From Epiperipatus broadwayi (lineage: Eukaryota; Onychophora; Udeonychophora; Euonychophora; Peripatidae): a stretch of DNA of 64,000 nucleotides. The position numbers were made by a program, and so were the translations under genes. The notes beneath the pieces were generated by a model, which did no database searches, had not been told where the DNA came from, and saw only the letters and a program-made list of their open reading frames with translations. The DNA is taken from contig JAQFVV010006735.1 in assembly GCA_028023455.1 (NCBI GenBank), positions 62,001-126,000 of the forward strand, in the 5' to 3' direction. Below, piece after piece: positions 38,060-47,840 of this stretch. Each line of letters opens with the position of its first letter. Within the stretch, counting starts at the first letter, position 1.

Positions 38060-38536
38060 TTAAAATCAGAAAATGATTTTAATTAGGAAATCCTTATCAT
38101 TTTTCTAATTAATAAAACTTTAACTATTGTTTTTGGAAAGGGAAAATCTGAAAGCTTATCGAAAGAATGTAGCTTTTAATCATTAAACTTTAACAAATTA
38201 TTTAAAAATAAAATCAAACATTCCCGATGCAATGAAACTTTTAAACAATTATATATATTTAAATATTTACAAATATATACTCACAATCCACGCAGTTATA
38301 ATATATAAATTCATGAATAATTCTATCATGAATTTATTAATAGAATTGATCAATTTAAATCTGAAACTAATTAATTTTAATATGCATTTATGATATAAGT
38401 TATTCTTTATGGAAATTAGCATGGATTGAATGTATAAAGCCCCATTGCATTGGAAATTTAAGGTTAGTACTAGGGTTTGAAGTGGGTTTGTAGCTAAAGG
38501 TCATGAAGCTAGGATCGAACTCAGATCTGACTGCTT

Positions 38537-38538
<2 letters not shown>

Positions 38539-38570
<32 letters not shown>
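38539..38570. repeat. (AT)n microsatellite
   Basis: AT run immediately after the TTCA end of the LTR-like element, passing into GTGTGTG. Confidence 0.9.
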
Positions 38571-38578
<8 letters not shown>

Positions 38579-39987
38579 TGAATGTTTAGTTAAATTTCAT
38601 TTGAAAAGATCTATTTCTTAATAGATGAAACCATGGTTGTGAAAGAATTTTAGTAAAATTTTATTGTTTTAGCTAGTATTGTAGTGTTATATGAATTTCT
38701 ATTTTATTTTTAATTGCTAGTATAGCGTTAGGCAGTATTTAATTTTGGATCATTATTAGAAGTATTTACAATGACTTGTTATTCTAAATCAATTTCTTTT
38801 ATTATTTTAATATTAAGAATACTTTATGAACTTTAAAGATAAAAGTTTTTAAAATGATACTTAAATGGCATTTAAATTGAAAAGTTACTTAGAAATCAAG
38901 CTTGAGAAATAATGATATATAAAAAGAATGATGGAAAGTTATAGATTTTTTTTTTAAATGTAAAATATAAAGAGTGGACAAAAACTAATAAAGTATAAAA
39001 TGCAATTAAAGCAGAAAAACTATTCTTAAAAGATTGTTTTTTTTTTTTTTGTAAAAGAAGATACAGAAATACCTTTATTTTGGAATAAAAGCAAAAACAG
39101 GCCCAAATTACCAATAGTGACTTTTGCAAAAAACTTAATATGTGACAACTATTAAAAAAAAAAAAGAAAATTTATTTTAAACAGAATATTTATTTGGCCT
39201 GGACAGTGACAGATGGCTATTTGTTTTATCATTAAAAAAAATTTTTTTTTTGGATCACTTGATTTCTATTTTGGTTCCACTTATTTTTGGCATGTACAAT
39301 AATAAAACACTGTTTATTAAATTATAGTCTAGAAACTGGATATAGATTAAATGTTTATTTAGTAATGAAAAATCTTATTAAAAATAGTCATTCTGTGAAA
39401 CCATTAAATATAAAGCTCCTGTCAAACTCTGGGAGAAAATTATATTAGTGGAGAAAACTTGCAGGAAAAAGTTAAAAAAAATTCTGGAAAAAGCAATAAA
39501 ATAAAATAATATGTAGGCTTATTGATTATAATCAGATCAAGTGTACTAGAAATTTGAAGTATTATTGACAATTTATACTGTGTAAACTAGAATGGTATTT
39601 CAATTTAATTTTTATTTCAAATTTTAATTAAGTAATAGTACTTAATAACTGGTAGTTGTAGTTTACCATCACTTGTTATGATTTAACACAATTAAAGATA
39701 TCTTAAAAGTTAAATCATAAACTTTGATATTAATAAAACAGTAAACCATTCAATTTTTAGCGTACACAGTATATAAGAAAACAAGAACAGCCATCTACTC
39801 TAGCATTATCTATAGTAAGCTTGATTCATCAGTGAGCTACCAAATGTTTGTGTACTTAAATAAAATTTTAAATTGGTTATTATTTTTTTTTGCTGAGGTT
39901 TGGGAATTAAAGTTGAAAGCAATACATTTTAATTCCATTTTATTATTCAATCTAAAAGCCTGAAATATAAAACATTTTAAATTTCAC
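38571..39987. other. AT-rich noncoding spacer
   Basis: No gene or repeat recognised. Confidence 0.45.
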
Positions 39988-40096
39988 AGCTCATTGATGA
40001 AAGGGAAAGCCAGAAACTAGTCTGGGGATTGGCAATTTAAATGCACTGATAACTATTAAACACATTACTGTATGGAGAATTTAGCCTCTGTGCACT
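39988..40096 (+). repeat. palindromic repeat family, diverged partial copy
   Basis: TCATTGATGAAAGG, then CCAGAAACTAGTCTGGGGAT, match the family core. After a gap, ATTACTGTATGGAGAATTTAGCCT matches the ACTATTGTATG...TTTTGCCT end. Internally deleted. Confidence 0.65.
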
Positions 40097-41504
40097 AATA
40101 TCTAGTTGTCATGATTCCCCAAGCTCACTATAGATGACATTAGATTATAGAAAAGTTATTTTTATTATCAAACTTTAATATTTGTGCTGGCTGTTATTTC
40201 TTTTTTAAAAGAAATTTATAGCTAATGAAAATATCAAATGATATCAGTAGCATAAAATGGCAAAAACAATACAACAAATTTAAGATTAAAGCAAAGATAT
40301 ATAATCACAATCTTGATAAATAGAATTAAAATAAATATATAAATTATGAAGCTGCAGTATTTAATCATTATTTAAAATAAATCTCTGGTGAAAAAATTGA
40401 TTCAGAATTTTAATACATTCTGAACGATTATAACACATTTTAATAAAAACTTAATAAGTACTTTAGTAGATAGGAGAAATGCTTTATTTTTTTAACATTA
40501 TCTCTAATAGATTAAATCGTCCACTAAGTATAAAGTAACAAATTTACTGTAAAATTTTTATTTATCTGCTCTTTGGCAACATTTCTAACTTCTGTAAAAT
40601 TTTTATTTATCTGCTCTTTGGCAACATTTCTAACTTTTATGAATTCACACTTTAAGCAAAGAATAAAATCAATCAATAAATAAAAAAAAAGCTCACCACA
40701 GGATCAGCATTCCTATGAGTATTATTTTTTTCAACTATAATAAAAGCTAATCAAATTATACTTCTTTTGTGGTCAGTTGCATCACATCTTAGTAGACATG
40801 TTTTGACCAGCATAGATTGACTTGAGACACGTATAACTTCCAACTATTATAGTGATACACCATCTATTTCTATCTGTGGACCTTTTCTTAGATAAAATTC
40901 CTATGTGATTCCCTAAAATATTTTGATTACTTAGGAAATATAATAAAATGCATCATTTACAAAATCATAATTTTATGTTATTTTTCTTCAGGGTGTCCAC
41001 TGCAATTAAACTTGTCCAAACATTAATTTTGTTTTATGATAGGATATAAATATTGTAACAGTCAAATATGTACATTTGTGTAACAAAATCTAGAATTCTA
41101 GTAAATCATCCCATGGCTGACCAGAATACAGTGGTGGATGCCACAGGTCTGATACAGCCCTAGTTCCTTTACTATTGCTCAAAGATTTACCATCTTATGG
41201 ATGACACATATGAGGCCACAGCAGTATTCTTCTTCATCATGTGCTGGCAGTAAAACATCAGTAAAGCAGAGACCATGGGGAAAGTTGACATTCTAACTAG
41301 TATAGCTATATAGATATCGTGTGGCTACGATATAATTATTAAACAAGGAAGTGATTCTTAATAACTAATAATAAATAATAAATAATGATTTAATGATGAG
41401 CAAGACTGAGACATGAACAAAGTCAAATTTAAAATTAATTTAATAAAAGTTAAATATTAAAATAATAAATGAAATGATAATTACAATGACTATATGCATT
41501 GCCT
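40097..41504. other. AT-rich noncoding spacer
   Basis: Contains the 45-bp tandem duplication listed separately; otherwise nothing recognised. Confidence 0.45.
40547..40636. repeat. tandem duplication, 2 x 45 bp
   Basis: CTGTAAAATTTTTATTTATC begins at 40,547 and 40,592. The two units are identical by eye through GGCAACATTTCTAACTT, so the duplication is recent. Confidence 0.95.
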
Positions 41505-41822
41505 CACTCACAGGTGATTAAGGGATACAGTTTACTTTTAAGTTTGGGTTCACATGCAGGTGATGGTTTTGGATATATAATTATTGTTGGCTGAGTTATA
41601 TATAGCTTGGTTTACATATATATGACGGGTAAAATCACTTGCAGGTGATATTAATTTCCTAATTACAAATTATTCGATTTGTCATATGTATGTATATCAT
41701 TCACAGGTGATGATTTTAGGTATAAGCACGGTTTATATATAGCACTTCTAATCACTCGCAGGTGTTTGTAGTTTTTTAAGTTACAAATATGTTAATTTAC
41801 TTAGCTATATATATATATATAT
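41505..41822. repeat. degenerate CAGGTG array, left part
   Basis: Five occurrences of a CACnnnCAGGTGAT-like motif begin at 41,505, 41,551, 41,636, 41,698 and 41,753. Three copies are CACTCACAGGTGAT, CACATGCAGGTGAT and CACTTGCAGGTGAT. The last is followed by an AT run into which the LTR element is inserted. A sixth copy lies just past the element at 49,633. Units are 46-85 bp with little conservation between the motifs. Confidence 0.7.
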
Positions 41823-42164
41823 TGTACCGGTATAAATCCACCACGCTTACTCATACACAGTACCCGAGTTCAAACCCAGTCCACGTTTAAGAATAAATTC
41901 CCAAAACGCCAACTGAATTCAAACCCAAACCCCGGCATGACCAACCGATGATGACTTTACACCAGCACAGGGTTATCCCTTTTCTAGCTCAGCTTAGAAC
42001 ATGGACTAAATTCTTACAGTTAATGATATATAAGTTTATTAGACTCTAGATACTGGGACGGTCATTCATGTAACGTATATATTTAAGTTGCCAATACAGA
42101 CAGTAAGTGGCTAAATAGACTTAGAGAGTAATAAGGTGGAGGACACAAAAATTTAGATTAAATA

Positions 42165-42296
42165 AAGTGTTTAATAAGCAAAATATAAAGCATATAAATA
42201 TAGTGTTAAATAAGACAAATAGAAAGCACATAAATATAATGTTATATAATGGAAATATACAGCATATAAATATAGTGTTATACAGTACGGTAAGAC
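42165..42296. repeat. 36-bp minisatellite in LTR, about 3.5 units
   Basis: Units starting AGCATATAAATATAGTG or variants lie at 42,189, 42,225 and 42,261, preceded by a partial unit. Because 36 is a multiple of three, a spurious 60-codon frame with a 12-residue repeat (KHINIVLN...) results. Also present in the right LTR, 5,173 bases on. Confidence 0.85.
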
Positions 42297-42507
42297 TTCA
42301 TAAATCCTCTTGTATTTGGCTACTAGTCTTTAGTGAACGTTTTATTTAATAAACAAACTCATGCCAATAGCTGGGTAGTTAAATAATTGACAGGTGGTTA
42401 AGAGAATCAGAGTATTAGAGCATTGGAAAAAATATTTATCTAAAGATTTTTGTTTACTTATTTTATTTGAATAGGCTCGAGCCGGAACGTAGACGAACAG
42501 TGGAGAT

Positions 42508-42667
42508 GGTTTTATATAAATACGACATAAGAGATAGGTGAACTGGTGGTTTTATATAAATACGACGTGGAAAATAGATGAACTGGTGGTTTTATATAAA
42601 TACGACGTGGAAAATAGATGAACTGGTGGTTTTATATAAATACGACGTGGAAAATATATGAACTGGT
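42508..42667. repeat. 40-bp minisatellite in LTR, 4 units
   Basis: Units begin GGTTTTATATAAATACGAC at 42,508, 42,548, 42,588 and 42,628. The first is most diverged and the middle two are identical. The array is copied unchanged in the right LTR. Confidence 0.95.
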
Positions 42668-44433
42668 GGTTGCCTATATTCAAGAGCCCTACAGTAATCA
42701 ATTGCGGTGCATTAACGGAATACCGGGCGGCTTGTTCTTTGACAAGGCTTAATGCCCCCAAGTAGTTCCGGGACACGACAACCAGCCGGGATCATTTCGA
42801 ACCCCGGTGATCCAAGAGATTACCGGGAAAGAAAAACTGCTTTCATTCCCCAATGGTAGAATGGCGAGACGCTAACTTCAGCGAAGGGAAGGCATTGCCA
42901 CAGACGTGAAGGACGAATACTTGAAGCGGATTTTTTAAAAGAAATTATATAAAACCTGGAAACTATTTGTCTGTTTCTACGCCACAGGCTGAGATCCTTA
43001 TCCCAATAAAAACATAGCGAAATTAACTGACGGTGAGAACAAAGATTAGTTAAATTTACTCTGAAACTCTAACCCTCCGGGTTAACAGGCGGTAGCGATA
43101 GTATCAAATTATTCAGTGAATTATTTCTCATATTATACATAACATTAATGAACACTTTGAAACTATTATATATATATTTAATATTGAAACTTAGATTGTA
43201 ATTTTATAACAACTTAACATAGAATAATAAAGTGACTTAACATTTATCAACTCGGAATGTGAAAGAATATTTAATTCAGAAAGTGGGATTACTTTTAAAA
43301 TAACTTGATCGTTATAGTACACTAGTTTACTATTGGCATCGTTTGTTTATGGAATAAGCAATACACAAAACAATATAAATGCATTCATTTAAATGATTAT
43401 TACGATTAATTACAAATGTTATAAATTATTTCTAAAGACTAGAGCAGAGGGTTAAAAAGAAAAGAAAATTTACTGACAGGTTAAATAATAGCATTATAAA
43501 TGATATAAAGACTTACATATGATTCACTTGATTAATAATATTAAGCACGGAAGAAAATTAAAGTTCGTGTAACAAAGTTCTCTTTTTCTTCATCCAGCTT
43601 GGCTTGTAACGTAGGCGCGCATTTTTGAAAGTTATTTGTAAGGCATAGCTAATTTAGAGATTGGAAGTTGGAAATTCTGAAGTATATGAAACATGATCAA
43701 ACAGCGGCACGAGGATCCATATTGGCGGGCAGAGATCAGCTCCTGGCAATTAGCCCATGAACATGGCGATTCACTGGTAAACTTCTTAATAAGATATTTG
43801 AATTATTATTAACTGCTGTGTTGTCTCGAGACTACCTCTCTCAAACACGACCAAAGTTAGAATGTAAGTTTTTTCTAGAATTTGCCACTGCTGACCTTTC
43901 CGACTTGTTTTTGTTTTAGGCTCCGCCTACTTTCTCTAGCCTCTAGCGATGCAGCTTGACCAACAATCAATTATCTGTTTTTAGCAATCTTTTAATTTAA
44001 TATGCCATTTTTAAATCGATACATTAATTACATATAAAAATTCCTTACTAATTTTGAATACAACTTAATTGCTCTGAACATTTGTGCAATTAGATTTTAA
44101 TTAAAAACACTGATCAAAGGAATGTGATTTTTGATCAGTATTTTTAAACGACTTTATACAATTTTAAAACTAAAATTTAAAACAAATACGCCCGCACTGA
44201 AACTTTAAATTAAATGATATAAATTCACAAACCACGCACACACAAATATTATTTCATGGTTTGTGACATTTATATACGGGATCTTTACATATTTATTTAT
44301 AACTATAAAATACATAACTAAATTTTATTATAATTTGAAATAGACAAAACCTCACTGCGGGCGAACAGTAGCTTGAATTACCGTACATAAAAACACTTGA
44401 AACGAAGATCGGTTCTCCGATCTGTCTGTTTCA

Positions 44434-44674
44434 TTTCTTGTCACTTTATAAAAAAAAACAACAAAAAAAAATGATTATACATAATTTCTGGTTACATTTT
44501 CTTCATTCATTTTTTTACATAATTGATTTTTTTATTGATTTGACCTTGGAGAACAGTCTGGGTGAGGGTTTGAACTTAACATTTATAAAGGTGGGTATAT
44601 TGCCGTAATTCCTTTTCTCATCATCATGTGCATGTCATAGTGGTCATTTTCCGGGTCATCATTTATTGCGATTT
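44434..44674 (-). other. 3' untranslated interior and putative polypurine tract
   Basis: Lies between the ORF stop and the minus-strand 3' LTR. Directly beside the LTR the minus strand reads AAAGTGACAAGAAA, a fair polypurine tract. A different frame stays open for about 30 codons just past the ORF stop, to 44,583. Confidence 0.45.
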
Positions 44675-45883
44675 CTACCTTTTCCCTGGGTCGGGAGGTA
44701 TATAAGGTTTATAGGTATGTCTTTTTAGATTTCTTACTAAAATAGCAAAAGCGGTCACAATATTGTGCTTTGGTATATTATTATATTGTTCATTATTAAA
44801 AGTATCTTGCTTTAAAAGAATTTCTCTAACTTTCTGTGACCTAATGGCATCCATTATAACATTTTCACTTTGGGAGTTGAGAAGTTTTTCTCCATTTTTT
44901 ATGAAACTATTTTTTTTAACATATGTCCATGCTTTAAAACAAAGTTTATTATTTCTGTTTAATGAGTTCAGCTCCTCATCAATTTTGTTCTGATCATATT
45001 TCATAAACAAATAAGTATGGGTTTTATTAAAATGGGCAGCATTGTACACAACTAAAGATCTGTCCACTTTCTTCGTTTTCATATCAAGAGGCCATTCAGC
45101 ATCATTTTTAAACTTTAACTTTGATGTCTTCATTAATCCACTTTTCCACAGAACATCTTTATAATTATTATGAAAATATAACTTCTCATTAATTATGATT
45201 TCAGAAGATTCATCCATAACAGTATGTATTGTTCTATTAATATTTTTCATCATCGATACAGCCACTCCATTAGATGGTGGTAAACTGATATAATCACTTT
45301 GAGATGGGCTGGCTTGCAGTAAATTTGAAACCACCATTTCCTCAGTACTTTCTTCATTCTTGGCTAAATCTGCTAGAGTAAAACTTTGACTATGAGTAAT
45401 CTCTGTCAAATCTAATTCTTTACATTTTTGTTGAGTAGAGTTGGCATTTGTATTCATTAATCCAATCTCCTGAGGTTCCAACCTTATTTTAGTTGGTTGA
45501 GGTTCTGTGTCCTCTGCTCCACTCCTCGCACTATTGCTTTCCTTGCTGTCCCCAACTTCTTTTGGGGTGGCCTGGTCATCTTCATTTTCTATTTTTGGGT
45601 CTTCAGAGGGATTTATTTCTTGCTGACGCTTTGCACTTTCTAGATTTGAGTTGGCTCGGATGCCTCGTGCTTCGTCGATCCTTTCCAGCCTCTCCAACAT
45701 CATCATCATAATCTTCCGGTACTCTCTCCCCTCTCTGAGGATCGCGTTAAACTTCGCATCGCGATCGTGCTCCCTCTGTTTGTTTCCTTCTATTTCTGCC
45801 ATTTCTGCTTCGTTTTTACTGATAAATGTCTTCAACATAAAAATTCGCTTTGTACAACGCTTTGATTTTTTTATATATATCAT
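44675..45883 (-). CDS. unrecognised 402-codon ORF of a non-autonomous LTR element (Gag-like position)
   Basis: This is the only long intact frame in the window. It may start at 45,883 or at the second Met (codon 28, 45,802), which begins MAEIEGNKQREHD. Residues about 28-75 are highly charged and helix-prone (EGREYRKIMMMMLERLERI), a likely coiled coil. Residues about 75-140 are rich in Glu, Asp, Ser and Pro and look disordered. Residues about 205-402 are more globular, with aromatic residues (YKDVLWKSGL, KLCFKAWTYVKK) and a basic tail ending PYIPPDPGKR. No CCHC zinc knuckle, protease, polymerase or integrase motif is visible. Its place downstream of the presumed 5' LTR leader suggests a Gag-like structural or RNA-packaging role, but this is inference. 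I do not recognise the family. The intact frame in a young element suggests recent coding function. Confidence 0.7.
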   Translation of the reverse strand: MIYIKKSKRCTKRIFMLKTFISKNEAEMAEIEGNKQREHDRDAKFNAILREGREYRKIMMMMLERLERIDEARGIRANSNLESAKRQQEINPSEDPKIENEDDQATPKEVGDSKESNSARSGAEDTEPQPTKIRLEPQEIGLMNTNANSTQQKCKELDLTEITHSQSFTLADLAKNEESTEEMVVSNLLQASPSQSDYISLPPSNGVAVSMMKNINRTIHTVMDESSEIIINEKLYFHNNYKDVLWKSGLMKTSKLKFKNDAEWPLDMKTKKVDRSLVVYNAAHFNKTHTYLFMKYDQNKIDEELNSLNRNNKLCFKAWTYVKKNSFIKNGEKLLNSQSENVIMDAIRSQKVREILLKQDTFNNEQYNNIPKHNIVTAFAILVRNLKRHTYKPYIPPDPGKR

Positions 45884-46996
45884 AAAAGGTTACTGATCCC
45901 TGCTCCTTGTGCCAAATCCTCCTCCGCTGCTGATACTGTTTGTGTGGCTTACTTCCTTTCTCTCTTTCTTCCTTCGCCTACGTTCAGTCTGGTTTTTGTT
46001 ATCTACGTTTTTTTTCTTTATTTAGGAATATCATATGACATGTCTAAAATCATTACTAAAAATATACAGGGAAAAAAAAAAACTTTCTTTCACCCAGTTC
46101 GCACTGTTCTCCTCAGTCCTATAATACATACATATTCATAATGGGTACATAACATAGTATTTTTTTGTATTTCTGTCAGTAATTCTCTCTTTTTATATAT
46201 GCCACCCTACTCTCTTTTAAAACAACACTCGCCACTGCTGTATGGACAAACATGTTTGCTGACAAATTTATTTGATAGGCGCCAGCCAGCAACATGTGAC
46301 CAATAGATAATTTAATCTACTGATCCCCAAATATATACTTTTATATGACCTAATAATTATTTGATTTAAGATTTACTGTTTTATATAGGCAGAAAAAAAA
46401 ATTTAATACTGACTCCGGTAAGGTTTTTTTTTTTTATATTACAACATATATATGCACACACGTGTTTATTTCTAAAACACAAAAATAATCCTACTTCTTT
46501 ATTCTTTTTTTCAAAAAAAATATTTTTCACAACAAACGAAAATATATATATATACGTACACAAATATATATACGCGTACACGTTTTTATTTTTTTAGAAC
46601 TGGACTTAATTCTACTTCTTTATTTTTTCATATGATTTAAACGACAAGAATGAACTCACAAAAACATTATGGAATAACTCATTTATTTTAATTAATTACA
46701 CGCACGAATTGCTTCCGCTCTCTTTTCAAAAAAAAAATCTTCACTCTGACTTAACAATATTTGGGAGGATTATATACTGAACCTTTGTGTAAGGGAAAAA
46801 AAAATTTTATACATTTGTTTTATTACTATAGTTTTCACTTGCGCATTTTAATACGCCAAATACGTATCAATATTATGACTCGACACAAAAAAAATTGAAT
46901 ATTTTTATCATTTAACTGTTTCCTTCCGTTCACTCTGCAGGGTGTGGGAGATTTCTTCCATCGAGCACCACGGAGGGCGTCCAAAAATATAATAAC
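45884..46996 (-). other. 5' leader of the LTR element
   Basis: A 1.1-kb pyrimidine- and A-rich interior lies between the presumed 5' LTR and the ORF. Next to the LTR the minus strand reads TGGACGCCCTCCGTGG with TGG at 46,981-46,983, a candidate tRNA primer-binding site that begins 13 nt inside the LTR rather than the usual 0-5. The primer tRNA was not identified. Packaging signals would be expected here. No other ORF of note. Confidence 0.45.
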
Positions 46997-47337
46997 TGTA
47001 CCGGTATAAATCCACCACGCTTACTCATACACAGTACCCGAGTTCAAACCCAGTCCACGTTTAAGAATAAATTCCCAAAACGCCAACTGAATTCAAACCC
47101 AAACCCCGGCATGACCAACCGATGATGACTTTACACCAGCACAGGGTTATCCCTTTTCTAGCTCAGCTTAGAACATGGACTAAATTCTTACAGTTAATGA
47201 TATATAAGTTTATTAGACTCTAGATACTGGACGGTCATTCATGTAACGTATATATTTAAGTTGCCAATACAGACAGTAAGTGGCTAAATAGACTTAGAGA
47301 GTAATAAGGTGGAGGACACAAAAATTTAGATTAAATA

Positions 47338-47469
47338 AAGTGTTTAATAAGCAAAATATAAAGCATATAAATATAGTGTTAAATAAGACAAATAGAAAGC
47401 ACATAAATATAATGTTATATAATGGAAATATACAGCATATAAATATAGTGTTATACAGTACGGTAAGAC
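47338..47469. repeat. 36-bp minisatellite, copy in right LTR
   Basis: Same array as at 42,165-42,296, with the same unit number. Confidence 0.85.
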
Positions 47470-47680
47470 TTCATAAATCCTCTTGTATTTGGCTACTAGT
47501 CTTTAGTGAACGTTTTATTTAATAAACAAACTCATGCCAATAGCTGGGTAGTTAAATAATTGACAGGTGGTTAAGAGAATCAGAGTATTAGAGCATTGGA
47601 AAAAATATTTATCTAAAGATTTTTGTTTACTTATTTTATTTGAATAGGCTCGAGCCGGAACGTAGACGAACAGTGGAGAT

Positions 47681-47840
47681 GGTTTTATATAAATACGACA
47701 TAAGAGATAGGTGAACTGGTGGTTTTATATAAATACGACGTGGAAAATAGATGAACTGGTGGTTTTATATAAATACGACGTGGAAAATAGATGAACTGGT
47801 GGTTTTATATAAATACGACGTGGAAAATATATGAACTGGT
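47681..47840. repeat. 40-bp minisatellite, copy in right LTR
   Basis: Same four units as at 42,508-42,667. The equal unit count in both LTRs fits recent synthesis from one template. Confidence 0.95.

Larger units (their letters stand above)
34453..38538 (-). mobile_element. solo LTR-like element, 4.09 kb, relative of the 41.8-kb element
   Basis: On the plus strand it begins TGTACCAGTCG and ends GATCTGACTGCTTCA; the complete element's LTR begins TGTACCGG and ends GATCTGTCTGTTTCA. Both sides abut AT-dinucleotide runs (34,425-34,452 and 38,539-38,570). Internal shared motifs include GTTGCCAACACAGACAG at about 34,697, which is GTTGCCAATACAGACAG at about 42,088 in the young LTR. An inverted copy at 52.13-54.93 kb aligns along both halves. 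No second LTR or internal coding region is present. Strand is given by analogy with the complete element. A 1.5-kb block (about 36,400-37,890) is absent from the inverted copy. Confidence 0.65.
41823..44433 (-). repeat. LTR, 3' copy in minus orientation (2,611 bp)
   Basis: Boundaries are fixed by loss of identity with the other copy just outside TGTACCGG and TGTTTCA. It contains a 36-bp and a 40-bp minisatellite (listed separately). A perfect hairpin AGATCGG-TTCT-CCGATCT lies at 44,406-44,423. An inverted repeat ACTGATCAAA / TTTGATCAGT lies at 44,109-44,138. Short open frames inside are by-products of the minisatellites. Confidence 0.85.

Noticed and set aside
41505-41766. Regularly spaced short motifs suggesting a CRISPR array
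   Set aside because: Motifs are only 14 bases, spacing is 46-85, and the context is eukaryotic; treated as a degenerate tandem repeat.
42167-42349. 60-codon frame with a 12-residue repeat, also at 47,340-47,522
   Set aside because: It is the translation of the 36-bp LTR minisatellite; identical duplicates only reflect LTR identity.
42552-42776. 74-codon minus-strand frame, also at 47,725-47,949
   Set aside because: It crosses the 40-bp LTR minisatellite and has no domain; chance frame in a repeat.
44675-44700. GGGAAAA as a programmed minus-1 frameshift site at the ORF end
   Set aside because: The codon phase is GGG AAA AGG, not the G GGA AAA phase needed for tandem slippage.
45493-45896. 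Plus-strand frames opposite the 402-codon ORF
   Set aside because: Antisense shadows of the minus-strand ORF, with biased Leu/Ser/Phe composition.
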